DNA from: JBBPYR01 sp038199755 | GTDB taxonomy: Bacteria; Chloroflexota; Ktedonobacteria; Ktedonobacterales; Ktedonobacteraceae | Assembly: GCA_038199755.1 (NCBI GenBank) | Contig: JBBPYR010000282.1 | Coordinates: 1-20,597, forward strand | DNA length: 20,597 bases | Reading direction: 5' to 3' | Shown here: positions 7,895 to 15,614 of the stretch, one piece after another | How positions within the stretch are numbered: position 1 is the stretch's first letter | How the letters are laid out: each line of letters starts with the position of its first letter | The notes under the pieces: generated by a model | Databases searched by the model: none | What the model saw: only the letters and a program-made list of their open reading frames with translations | What the model was told of the DNA's origin: nothing | Translations under genes and position numbers: made by a program

Positions 7895-8063
7895 GAGCGG
7901 GATTCATTGCGCCCGATCATGGCCATGACATTGATAGCGTTGAAAGGAGGGTATGTTTTCCGTCAGTCAGGTAGCAGAGACACAACACGGTTCGTGGAGT
8001 AACAATGCGTGTTAGACACGAACTATTTCCGACCTCAACTATTTTCAAAGGAGAACGAATATC
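7895..8063. other. 169-nt gap between iolD and the transporter genes
   Basis: This is one of the larger gaps inside the locus. It holds a 12-bp palindrome TCATGGCCATGA (7917-7928) and a strong AAAGGAGGG (7944-7951) just 1 nt before an ATG at 7953. A second Shine-Dalgarno, AAAGGAG (8047-8053), belongs to the binding-protein gene. TTGATA (7931-7936) followed by TATGTT (7952-7957) could be a weak promoter, but the spacer is only 15 bp. No operator copy and no T-tract terminator is visible. Transcription from upstream probably continues through. Confidence 0.5.
7953..8015 (+). CDS. Possible 20-residue leader peptide upstream of the transporter
   Basis: An ATG follows a near-perfect Shine-Dalgarno (AAAGGAGGG, 7943-7951) and opens 20 codons ending in TAG at 8013-8015. 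The peptide reads MFSVSQVAETQHGSWSNNAC and has no recognisable domain or codon run. The spacing is shorter than normal, which argues against efficient initiation. It could be a leader ORF, a remnant, or chance. I do not recognise a function. Confidence 0.2.
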   Translation: MFSVSQVAETQHGSWSNNAC

Positions 8064-9059
8064 ATGCGCCGATTCTTCAACCTACTTGTCGCGCTCGTCA
8101 TGCTCACCCTCGTCCTCGCGGCTTGCGGAGGCACAACCAATTCATCGACGGGTACCTCTTCAGCGGGAGGAACCACACGAAACCTCAAGTTTTATGTAAT
8201 CACGCACGGCCAGGCAGCGGACCCTTTCTGGTCAGTCTTCAAGAAGGGTGTTGACCAAGCCGCCAAAGATATGGGTGTGCAGGCGATCTATGAGGCACCC
8301 GCGACCTTCGACATGGTGGCGATGTCGCATCTGATCGACACGGCAGTAGCGGCTAAGCCGGACGGATTAGTCGTTTCTATTCCTGACGCGAACGCCCTTG
8401 GACCGTCGATCAAGGCGGCGGTTGCCGCAGGCATTCCGGTTATCTCGGCCAACTCTGGTGCCGATGTCGCGAAGAGCCTGGGCATTCTGGTTCACGTAGG
8501 ACAAACCGAATACGCGGCAGGTCTCGCTGGTGGTCAGAAAATGGCTGCAGCTGGTGTCAAACATGCCCTGTGTATCAACCAGGAAGTCGGTAACGCCGCA
8601 CTTGCGCAGCGTTGTAAAGGCTTCAGCGATGGTTTGAAGCAGGGTGACGGCGGCACCGTCAAGGAGATTGGTGTCACCATCACCAACCCGACCCAAACAC
8701 AGCAGTCCATCGCAGCTGCTGTGCAGCATGACTCCACGATTGATGGCATCCTGGCACTCGGCCCCACAGGTGCAACTCCCGCCTTAAAAGCACTGCAAGA
8801 CTTGAACAAATTAAGTCAGATCAAGCTGGCAACCTTCGACCTGTCGTCGGATGTGTTACAGGCAATCAAGGCCGGTCAGATGCTTTTCGCCATCGATCAG
8901 CAGCAATATGAGCAGGGTTACTTGCCCATCGTGCTCTTGACCCTGTACAAAACCAACCTCAACACGATAGCCAATGACGTTCTGATGACTGGCCCTGGCT
9001 TCGTTACCGCAAATAACGTCAACCAGGTCATTCAATTGACAGCACAAGGAACACGCTAG
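8064..9059 (+). CDS. Sugar (probably inositol) ABC transporter substrate-binding lipoprotein
   Basis: The 331-residue protein begins with MRRFFNLLVA and a hydrophobic stretch ending in the lipobox LAAC with C21 as the lipidated cysteine. A Ser/Thr/Gly-rich linker follows, as in lipoproteins anchored to the outer face of the membrane. The mature part is a type 1 periplasmic-binding fold of the RbsB/LacI sensor type: VITHGQAADPFWSVFKKGVDQA near the start, GIPVISANSG in the middle, and DGILALGPTGA then ATFDLS later. It captures the sugar for the permease and ATPase encoded next. The substrate is inferred to be inositol because the transporter sits inside the inositol catabolic genes. AAAGGAG at 8047-8053 is the ribosome binding site. 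A stem-loop follows the stop and may raise this protein's level over the membrane parts. Confidence 0.9.
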   Translation: MRRFFNLLVALVMLTLVLAACGGTTNSSTGTSSAGGTTRNLKFYVITHGQAADPFWSVFKKGVDQAAKDMGVQAIYEAPATFDMVAMSHLIDTAVAAKPDGLVVSIPDANALGPSIKAAVAAGIPVISANSGADVAKSLGILVHVGQTEYAAGLAGGQKMAAAGVKHALCINQEVGNAALAQRCKGFSDGLKQGDGGTVKEIGVTITNPTQTQQSIAAAVQHDSTIDGILALGPTGATPALKALQDLNKLSQIKLATFDLSSDVLQAIKAGQMLFAIDQQQYEQGYLPIVLLTLYKTNLNTIANDVLMTGPGFVTANNVNQVIQLTAQGTR

Positions 9060-9070
9060 TACGACTGTGC

Positions 9071-9128
9071 GTTAGAGTCAATGCGGCTTGGATTCCTACT
9101 CGGACTCCGACACCGCATTGGCTCTAGC
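9071..9128 (+). other. Stem-loop between binding-protein and permease genes
   Basis: Positions 9071-9086 pair with 9113-9128 in a 16-bp stem containing two G-T(U) wobbles, around a 26-nt loop. The loop holds the small palindrome TCGGACTCCGA. There is no T-tract after the stem, so it is unlikely to be a full terminator. In binding-protein transporters, hairpins at this point commonly shield the upstream mRNA from 3' decay or reduce downstream expression. I infer that role here. Confidence 0.7.
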
Positions 9129-9151
9129 CTTAGCCAGCTATGGAGAACAAC

Positions 9152-10216
9152 ATGAGTGTTACCCAGGGAAGTACAGGCAACGATGCAGCTAGTAGTCGCA
9201 TGTTGCGCACCAACCCACTCCGTCGCTTCCTGGTTCGCCCAGAAACGGGTGCAGTTGCTGGTTCTGTCGCAGTATGGATCTTCTTCGCGATCATCGCGGG
9301 AGACAGTGGATTTCTAACATTACGCGGCGCATCGAGCTATTTGAGCGTGGCAGCTGAACTGACCATCCAGGCGGTGCCTGTCGCGCTCCTGATGATTGGC
9401 GGAGAATTCGACCTCTCGGTTGGCTCAACCGTTGGGGCGTGTGGTATGATCATCGTCCTCTTATGCACACAATTTGGCTGGAATATATGGGCGGCCATTG
9501 TGGTGTCCCTAATCTTCGCAGTGCTCGTTGGCATGCTGAATGGCTATCTCGTCTTACGCACAAAGTTACCTTCGTTCATCATTACACTGGGAACATCGTA
9601 TATTCTGCTCGGCACGACCACAGGTATTACCACCCTGGTGGCAAATGGTTTAACGGAGGTGGGTGGTCTTGGTCAGGCTAATGGCTATAACTCGGCTCAT
9701 GCTCTTTTTGCCAGCACGTTCGATATTGGAGGGCGCGCTTTCCCCATCGAAATTATTTGGGCGTTAGCCTTGGTCGCGCTCGCCACCTGGTTGCTGCTCG
9801 CAACGCCCTTCGGCAACTGGATATTTGGCGTCGGTGGTGATGTGAATGCCGCCCGTAATACTGGAGTGCCCGTGACGCGCGTGAAAATTCTCCTCTTCGT
9901 GGGAACTGCCGTTTGCTCCTGCTTGCTGGCAATCATCGAAGTGGTCATCTTTACCAATGCTGATGTCTTGCGTGGACAAGGGAACGAATTCCTGGCAATC
10001 GTCTCGTCGGTTATCGGCGGCGTACTGCTGACAGGGGGCTATGGATCGGCGATTGGTGCCATGTTCGGCGCACTGGCCTTTGGCATCGTCGAGGAAGGTA
10101 TCGTTTTCGCTGGCATCAATGCTGATTGGTACAAGGCATTTATTGGCATCATCTTACTACTTGCCGTCTTGCTGAATAACTATGTGCGTAAACTGGCAAT
10201 GGAGGTACGACGATGA
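9152..10216 (+). CDS. Sugar ABC transporter permease, RbsC type
   Basis: The protein (354 residues from this start) is an integral membrane protein with a soluble N-terminal tail of about 35 residues and then many hydrophobic segments. GGEFDLSVGSTVGACG matches the GGxDLSVGS motif of the BPD_transp_2 (RbsC/AraH) family. NAARNTGVPVTRVK is the cytoplasmic loop that contacts the ATPase. It forms the channel through which the captured inositol crosses the membrane. The frame is also open from an ATG at 9140. I prefer 9152 because GGAG (9142-9145) lies 6 nt before it, while 9140 lacks a Shine-Dalgarno. The stop overlaps the next start as ATGA, so translation is probably coupled. Confidence 0.92.
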   Translation: MSVTQGSTGNDAASSRMLRTNPLRRFLVRPETGAVAGSVAVWIFFAIIAGDSGFLTLRGASSYLSVAAELTIQAVPVALLMIGGEFDLSVGSTVGACGMIIVLLCTQFGWNIWAAIVVSLIFAVLVGMLNGYLVLRTKLPSFIITLGTSYILLGTTTGITTLVANGLTEVGGLGQANGYNSAHALFASTFDIGGRAFPIEIIWALALVALATWLLLATPFGNWIFGVGGDVNAARNTGVPVTRVKILLFVGTAVCSCLLAIIEVVIFTNADVLRGQGNEFLAIVSSVIGGVLLTGGYGSAIGAMFGALAFGIVEEGIVFAGINADWYKAFIGIILLLAVLLNNYVRKLAMEVRR

Positions 10217-11175
10217 GTACAACCACTACACAGACCGCTCCTCTTATCGATGTACAGAACATTTCAAGATACTTCGGGAGCGTCATCGCACTCAAAGACA
10301 TCTCTATGAAAGTGCATGCGGGCGAAGTAATGTGTCTGCTCGGTGACAACGGCGCGGGCAAATCAACCTTGATCAAAATCTTATCAGGCGTTCACCAGCA
10401 AAGCGAGGGTCGCTACATGGTGGAGGGGAAAGAGGTACATTTTACCTCACCACGCGATGCTTTGAGCGCGGGTATTGCCACCGTCTTTCAAGACCTGGCG
10501 ATGATTCCGCTCATGGGTATCTCGCGCAACTTCTTCCTCGGCTCAGAGCCAACGGTCGGCTGGGGTCCGTTCCGCCGCTTCGACGCGAAATTTGCTGATC
10601 GCGTCACACGCGAGGAACTGGCAAAGATGGGCATTCACGTGCGTGAGACCTCGCAACCAGTCGGGACACTCTCCGGCGGCGAACGGCAGTCGGTCGCCAT
10701 AGCACGTGCGGTATATTTCGGCGCGAAAGTGTTGATTCTTGACGAGCCAACGGCAGCACTTGGCGTGAAAGAGGCGGGTGTCGTGTTACGCTACATTGCG
10801 CAGGCACGCGCACGAGGACTAGGCGTCATCTTTATCACCCACAACCCTCATCATGCCTACCCAATCGGTGATCACTTCACCATTCTCAATCGCGGTCGAA
10901 GCTATGGCACCTTTGCCAAATCCGAGATTAGCCGCGAAGAGTTGACAGGAATGATGGCGGGTGGCGAGGCACTGGAAGAGCTGAGCCATGAATTGGCCGA
11001 GTTTGCACGGACCGACGAGAAGGCAGCTGCAGCACTGGCGGGAGTTGCCCATGAACTTGAGGCGTCAGCCGCCGCACTCAATGTTGAGCAACTACCAACG
11101 CAATTTACCGAGGCAGAACACCAATATTCCGAACCAATGCCACCCACACCAACGGACAGGGAGAAGAATTTATGA
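10213..11175 (+). CDS. Sugar ABC transporter ATP-binding protein, single-domain
   Basis: The 320-residue protein has one complete nucleotide-binding domain: Walker A GDNGAGKST (44-52), Q-loop Q93, signature LSGGE (153-157), Walker B VLILDEP (173-179) with catalytic E178, and switch H210. RbsA/MglA-type ATPases normally have two such domains in ~500 residues. This is the half-size form, as in FrcA-like systems, and must act as a homodimer. After about residue 255 comes a ~65-residue tail rich in Ala and Glu (ELSHELAEFARTDEKAAAAL), likely helical, then a Pro-rich end. I do not recognise the tail. GGAGG at 10201-10205 is the ribosome binding site. ATGA overlaps at both ends of the gene couple it to the permease and to iolA. 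Confidence 0.93.
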   Translation: MSTTTTQTAPLIDVQNISRYFGSVIALKDISMKVHAGEVMCLLGDNGAGKSTLIKILSGVHQQSEGRYMVEGKEVHFTSPRDALSAGIATVFQDLAMIPLMGISRNFFLGSEPTVGWGPFRRFDAKFADRVTREELAKMGIHVRETSQPVGTLSGGERQSVAIARAVYFGAKVLILDEPTAALGVKEAGVVLRYIAQARARGLGVIFITHNPHHAYPIGDHFTILNRGRSYGTFAKSEISREELTGMMAGGEALEELSHELAEFARTDEKAAAALAGVAHELEASAAALNVEQLPTQFTEAEHQYSEPMPPTPTDREKNL

Positions 11176-12650
11176 TACAGGACGGACAATTACTCAACTA
11201 CATTAATGGGAAATGGCAACCTTCACGGGCAACAGAATTTCTCAACGTGCAAAATCCAGCCACCGCCGAGACGCTTGTGCGTGTGCCACTAACCTCTGCT
11301 GAAGAGGTAGATGAAGCCGCACAAGTGGCGCAGACAGCCTTCCATGAGTGGCGACGCACACCACCTACTGAACGCATTCAGTACCTTTTCAAGCTCAAAC
11401 AATTGCTGGAGGAGCACTTCGACGAAATTTCGCGCTTGACCGTTGAAGAGTGTGGCAAAACGATGGCTGAGGCGCAGGGCGAATTGCGGCGCGGCATCGA
11501 GAATGTCGAGGTGGCAACGGGTATCCCATCGCTCATGATGGGTTATAACGTCGAGGACATCGCACGCGGCATCGACGAGCACATGCTGCGCCAGCCCGTA
11601 GGAGTCGTGGCGGCCATCACCCCGTTCAACTTTCCGGGCATGATTCCGCTCTGGTTTTTGCCTTATGCCATCGCCTGCGGCAACTGTTTCATGCTCAAGC
11701 CATCCGAGAAGGTGCCCATGACCATGAGCCGCGTGTTTGATCTGATCGATCAACTGGGGCTGCCCCCCGGCGTGATTAGTCTAGTCAATGGCGGCAAGGG
11801 CGTGGTCGATGCCTTGCTCGACCACCCAGCAGTACGCGCCATCTCGTTCGTCGGCTCATCCGGCGTGGCGAAGTATATCTACAGTCGGGCAGCGGCCAAC
11901 GGCAAACGCGCCCAATGTCAGGGCGGTGCCAAGAATCCAGTCGTGGTCTTGCCTGATGCCGATATGGAGACCGCCACGCGTATCATCGCCGACTCGTCGT
12001 TTGGCTGCGCGGGTCAGCGTTGCCTGGCAACCTCGGTCGCCATCACCGTCGGCGAGGCGCACAAGACATTTAGCGAGCAAATTGCCAATGCAGCTGCGAC
12101 ACGCAAGGTTGGTTTCGGCCTTGATGAGTCGGTCGAGATGGGGCCGGTTATCACCACCGAGAGTAAGCAGCGCGTAGAGACATTGATCGGCCAAGGCATC
12201 AGTGAAGGGGCGAAAGTGCTCGTCGATGGCCGCAACGCCGCAATTGCAGGGTACGAGAAGGGCCACTTTGTGCGTCCAACCGTACTCGATAATGTCGATC
12301 CACACAGTAAGCTTGCAGGTATCGAAATCTTTGGGCCAGTGCTCAGTCTCACCCATGTCCAGACCATTGAGGACGCAATTGAAGTCGTCAACGCAGTATC
12401 CTATGGCAACATGGCCTGCCTGTTTACGAGCAGCGGAGCCGCGGCACGTAAGTTCCGCTATGAGGCCCGTGCGGGCAATATTGGCATCAATATCGGTGTG
12501 GCCGCACCAATGGCCTTCTTCCCTTTCTCAGGGTGGAAGGATAGTTTCTTCGGCGATATGCACGCCCAAGGGCGCGATGCGGTTGAGTTCTATACGGAGA
12601 AGAAGGTTGTCGTTGAACGCTGGCCGAAAGAATGGTCACGCAAGTTTTAG
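11172..12650 (+). CDS. iolA: Methylmalonate/malonate-semialdehyde dehydrogenase (CoA-acylating)
   Basis: The 492-residue aldehyde dehydrogenase carries catalytic C284 in GQRCLATS. ITPFNFP (149-155) is the cofactor-binding segment. The arginines R107 (RRGIENVE) and R283 fit the pair the MMSDH subfamily uses to hold the substrate carboxylate. FSGWKDSFFGDMHAQGRDAV near the end is also typical of this subfamily. It converts malonate semialdehyde, the end product of the inositol pathway, to acetyl-CoA and CO2 with NAD+ and CoA. The family (MmsA) also acts on methylmalonate semialdehyde in valine breakdown; context favours the inositol role. The start overlaps the ATPase stop (ATGA), with GGGAG just upstream. 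Confidence 0.95.
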   Translation: MIQDGQLLNYINGKWQPSRATEFLNVQNPATAETLVRVPLTSAEEVDEAAQVAQTAFHEWRRTPPTERIQYLFKLKQLLEEHFDEISRLTVEECGKTMAEAQGELRRGIENVEVATGIPSLMMGYNVEDIARGIDEHMLRQPVGVVAAITPFNFPGMIPLWFLPYAIACGNCFMLKPSEKVPMTMSRVFDLIDQLGLPPGVISLVNGGKGVVDALLDHPAVRAISFVGSSGVAKYIYSRAAANGKRAQCQGGAKNPVVVLPDADMETATRIIADSSFGCAGQRCLATSVAITVGEAHKTFSEQIANAAATRKVGFGLDESVEMGPVITTESKQRVETLIGQGISEGAKVLVDGRNAAIAGYEKGHFVRPTVLDNVDPHSKLAGIEIFGPVLSLTHVQTIEDAIEVVNAVSYGNMACLFTSSGAAARKFRYEARAGNIGINIGVAAPMAFFPFSGWKDSFFGDMHAQGRDAVEFYTEKKVVVERWPKEWSRKF

Positions 12651-12675
12651 CATGTGTGGACGATAGGATGGTATT

Positions 12676-12693
12676 GAAAGGTTTTCACCTTTC
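12676..12693 (+). other. Small hairpin between iolA and the iolE-like gene
   Basis: GAAAGGT-TTTC-ACCTTTC forms a 7-bp stem with a 4-nt loop in the 89-nt gap after iolA. No T-tract follows. It may be a minor processing or pausing site, or chance. The rest of the gap shows only the ribosome binding site of the next gene. Confidence 0.4.
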
Positions 12694-12739
12694 GACACCG
12701 CCCAAACGCCGCCCACAACCACCAAAAGAAGGCAAGAGC

Positions 12740-13699
12740 ATGACAACTATTCGCGTAGCAAACGCGCCTTGCTCCTGGGGAGCATTGGAATTTGAAGGAT
12801 TGCGGGGCGAGAGCATTGGCTATGAACAGATGCTTGATGAATTGGGCGAGACGGGCTATGTAGGCACCGAACTGGGCGACTGGGGTTATATGCCCACCGA
12901 GCCAACGCTGCTGCGAGCCGCATTGGAGCAGCGTCAGTTAGCCATGCTCGGCTCATTCGTGCCCGTAGCTCTTAAACATGCACAGGCACACGCGAGTGGG
13001 GAAGCTCAGGCACTACGAGTAGCACGCTTACTGGCGGCGGTAACGGCTGCGCAAACACAAAAACCGCTGCTTATCCTAGCGGACGAAAACGGCAGCGATC
13101 CTGTGCGCACGAGTTACGCGGGTCGCATCACAGCGGAGATGGGCCTAAGTAGTGCTGAGTGGAAAACATTCGCACAGGGCGCGGAACGCATTGCACGTGC
13201 GGTACGAGAGGAAACTGATCTCGCCACCGTGTTTCATCATCATTGCGCAGGCTATGTGGAGACGCCAGCAGAGATCGCACGTTTCCTGGAAATGACTAAT
13301 CCAGACTTGATTGGTCTGGTCTTCGATACTGGTCATTACCTTTACGGCTCAGGTAGCGTTGATGGCTCACTCGTGCTTGACGGCCTCGACCGTTTTCGCG
13401 CACGTATCCAGCATGTCCATTTCAAGGATTGCCAGCCACAGATTGCACAGCAGGCACGCAGAGAGGCATGGAACTATTTCAAGGCCATTCAACAAGGGGT
13501 GTTCTGTGAACTGGGGCAGGGCAGTGTGCCGTTTGCCGCCGTTGCCGAGCGTCTGCGCCAGCAAGCACAAGACGGACATACGCCAGTGGATACGTACCAG
13601 GGCTGGATTGTGGTAGAGCAAGACGTGCTTCCTGGTTTGGGTAGCCCAAAAGCCAGCGCGGAACGAAACCGTCTCTATCTGAGAGGTATAGGATTATAG
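12740..13699 (+). CDS. iolE: IolE-like TIM-barrel protein, probable scyllo-inosose dehydratase
   Basis: The 319-residue protein is an AP-endonuclease-2-type TIM barrel (sugar phosphate isomerase/epimerase superfamily). It begins VANAPCSWGALEFEG. It has ELGDWGY (45-50), FHHHCAGYVETPAEI (165-179), VFDTGHYLYGSG (194-205) with D196 and H199, HVHFKD (225-230) and VVEQD (291-295). These supply the expected His/Asp/Glu metal ligands and match the IolE/MocC branch. IolE removes water from scyllo-inosose to give the substrate of IolD. No other IolE candidate is visible, so this gene most probably fills that step. The frame is open from 12632, inside iolA. The ATG at 12740 follows an AAGAAGG-like site and starts a normal-length protein. 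MocC-type or epimerase activity remains an alternative. Confidence 0.8.
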   Translation: MTTIRVANAPCSWGALEFEGLRGESIGYEQMLDELGETGYVGTELGDWGYMPTEPTLLRAALEQRQLAMLGSFVPVALKHAQAHASGEAQALRVARLLAAVTAAQTQKPLLILADENGSDPVRTSYAGRITAEMGLSSAEWKTFAQGAERIARAVREETDLATVFHHHCAGYVETPAEIARFLEMTNPDLIGLVFDTGHYLYGSGSVDGSLVLDGLDRFRARIQHVHFKDCQPQIAQQARREAWNYFKAIQQGVFCELGQGSVPFAAVAERLRQQAQDGHTPVDTYQGWIVVEQDVLPGLGSPKASAERNRLYLRGIGL

Positions 13700-13768
13700 C
13701 ATGCCCACAATACATACTATTTACACTATCACGCCCGTACTACACAGTAGCCAGGATAAGAGGATTTC

Positions 13769-14788
13769 ATGCCAAAATCGTTATTAAAGATCGGTTTGAT
13801 TGGAGCCGGACGGATTGGCCGCTTACACGCCGAAAACCTTACCTCACGCATTCCCTCAGCCGACATACTTATCGTAGCAGATGCCTTTGAAGAAGCGGCT
13901 CGCGAGTGCGCGAAGAACTATGATATCCCTACCGCAACCCATGATTATCATGCAGTGTTAGAACGTCCTGACGTGCAGGCAATTGTTATTTGTTCATCAA
14001 CCAACACGCATGCACGTATCATAGAGGAGGCGGCGCAAGCTGGCAAGCATATCTTTTGCGAAAAGCCGATTGCCCTCGACCTCGCAACCATTGATCGTGC
14101 ATTAGCAGCGGTTGAGCGTGCAGGCGTGAAACTCCAAATCGGTTTCAATCGGCGCTTTGATAGTAACTTTCGCCGCGCACAGCAGGCTATAGCCAACGGC
14201 GAAATCGGGCGGCCCCAGCAATTTCATATTATCAGCCGTGATCCCGCTCCCCCACCAATAGAATATATCCGCGTCTCCGGTGGCCTCTTTCTGGATATGA
14301 CGATCCATGATTTTGATATGACGCGCTTCTTGCTAGGAAATGAGGCAGAAGAGATAGCGGCTGTTGGCAGCGTTATGGTCAATCCCGCGATTGGCGACGC
14401 GGGCGATGTGGATACCGCCATCATCACTTTGCGGATGGCGAATGGCACTATTGGAACCATCAGTAACAGTCGCAAGGCGGTCTATGGCTATGACCAGCGT
14501 GTAGAAGTGCTGGGGAGTGCAGGAGCGATTAACATTGATAATAACTATCCCAATTCTATTGTGATCAGCGATAGTCACAGTGTTCATCGTGATCTGCCCC
14601 TGCATTTTTTCCTTGAACGGTATAATGAGAGCTTTATCAGCGAGATGGCGGCATTCATCAACGCCGTTCTCCACGACAAGCCTGTTGCGGTGACAGGGTA
14701 TGATGGACGTGTTCCCGTCGTAATGGCACTGGCAGCAGGCAAGGCTATGACCGAAAACCGTCCAGTTTTGTTGAGCGAAATTGGCTAG
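13769..14788 (+). CDS. iolG: Inositol 2-dehydrogenase, second copy
   Basis: This 339-residue Gfo/Idh/MocA protein has GAGRIG (12-17), EKP with K99, and LDMTIHDFDM with D176 and H180. GFNRRFDSNF (125-134) and SRDPAPPP (156-163) match classical IolG proteins closely. The Lys/Asp/His triad known for myo-inositol dehydrogenase is intact. It is the better candidate for the main myo-inositol to scyllo-inosose step, with the copy at 2923 possibly serving another isomer. The two share the whole motif set but are clearly diverged, so they are not a recent duplication. AAGAGGA (13758-13764) precedes the ATG. The 69-nt gap before it shows no clear promoter or terminator. Confidence 0.9.
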   Translation: MPKSLLKIGLIGAGRIGRLHAENLTSRIPSADILIVADAFEEAARECAKNYDIPTATHDYHAVLERPDVQAIVICSSTNTHARIIEEAAQAGKHIFCEKPIALDLATIDRALAAVERAGVKLQIGFNRRFDSNFRRAQQAIANGEIGRPQQFHIISRDPAPPPIEYIRVSGGLFLDMTIHDFDMTRFLLGNEAEEIAAVGSVMVNPAIGDAGDVDTAIITLRMANGTIGTISNSRKAVYGYDQRVEVLGSAGAINIDNNYPNSIVISDSHSVHRDLPLHFFLERYNESFISEMAAFINAVLHDKPVAVTGYDGRVPVVMALAAGKAMTENRPVLLSEIG

Positions 14789-14835
14789 CCACGGCAATAC
14801 GTGCTCAAGCAGGGGAACGGGAAGGAAGCACAGAC

Positions 14836-15603
14836 ATGACGCAGATCAAGCAATCAATCGCATGGTGGTGCTATGAAGGAAGCGAGTTGACGTTAGAGCA
14901 ACTAGTTCGTGTGGCAGCTGAGATTGGCTATAGTGGCATTGAACTGATAGAGCAGCGTTATTGGCAACACATCAAGGATCACGGCTTAGAGATTGTCACA
15001 CTCAAAGGCCAAGCAACCATAGAACGGGGCTTCAACAGGCGAGAGCATCATGCCAGTCTGGAACGAGAAGTTCTTGCTAGCATTGCATTGGCGGCACAGT
15101 GGGGCATCCCCAACGTGATTGTCTTTAGCGGTAATCGTGACGGGCTGGACGACAAAGCAGGGGCAGAGATTACCGCACAAGGATTGAACCATGTGGCAGA
15201 AGCAGCCCAGAACGAGGGCGTGACCCTACTACTAGAACTGCTCAATAGTAAAGTAGACCATCCTGACTATCAAGCCGATAGGACAGCGTGGGGAGTCGAG
15301 GTATGTCAACGAGTCGCTTCGCCAGCCGTGCGACTCCTCTACGATATTTACCACATGCAGATCATGGAAGGTGATATCATCCGCACCATTGAGCAGCATC
15401 ATGCCTATTTCGGCCATTATCACACGGCGGGAAATCCTGGTCGCCACGAGCTTGATGAGAAACAGGAATTGCACTATGCAACCATCGCGCAGGCAATCGC
15501 GGCTACTGGCTATCATGGCTATATCGGGCAAGAGTTCGTCCCAATGGGCAAAGCAGAGGCAGCTTTACGACAGGCTTTTCAGATATGCAACGTCGGAGCA
15601 TAA
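14836..15603 (+). CDS. Hydroxypyruvate isomerase/IolI-like TIM-barrel isomerase
   Basis: The 255-residue protein is a compact TIM barrel of the Hyi group. LLLELLNSKVDHPDYQ (131-146) holds E134. YDIYHMQIMEGD (169-180) has D170 and H173. GHYHTAGNPGRHELD (193-207) has H196, and YIGQEF (229-234) has E233. These fit the metal-binding residues of hydroxypyruvate isomerase and IolI. Within an inositol operon it could be an inosose isomerase (IolI role, interconverting ketoinositols), which would let D-chiro-inositol enter the pathway. The motif wording favours the Hyi family name, so the substrate is left open. GAAGGA at 14821-14826 is the ribosome binding site. The next gene starts 11 nt after the stop. 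Confidence 0.8.
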   Translation: MTQIKQSIAWWCYEGSELTLEQLVRVAAEIGYSGIELIEQRYWQHIKDHGLEIVTLKGQATIERGFNRREHHASLEREVLASIALAAQWGIPNVIVFSGNRDGLDDKAGAEITAQGLNHVAEAAQNEGVTLLLELLNSKVDHPDYQADRTAWGVEVCQRVASPAVRLLYDIYHMQIMEGDIIRTIEQHHAYFGHYHTAGNPGRHELDEKQELHYATIAQAIAATGYHGYIGQEFVPMGKAEAALRQAFQICNVGA

Positions 15604-15614
15604 GAGGAAGAAGT

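Noticed and set aside
12632..12739. Upstream extension of the iolE-like gene into iolA
   Set aside because: The extra residues are not IolE-like, whereas ATG 12740 gives the normal N-terminus beginning just before VANAPCSWG.
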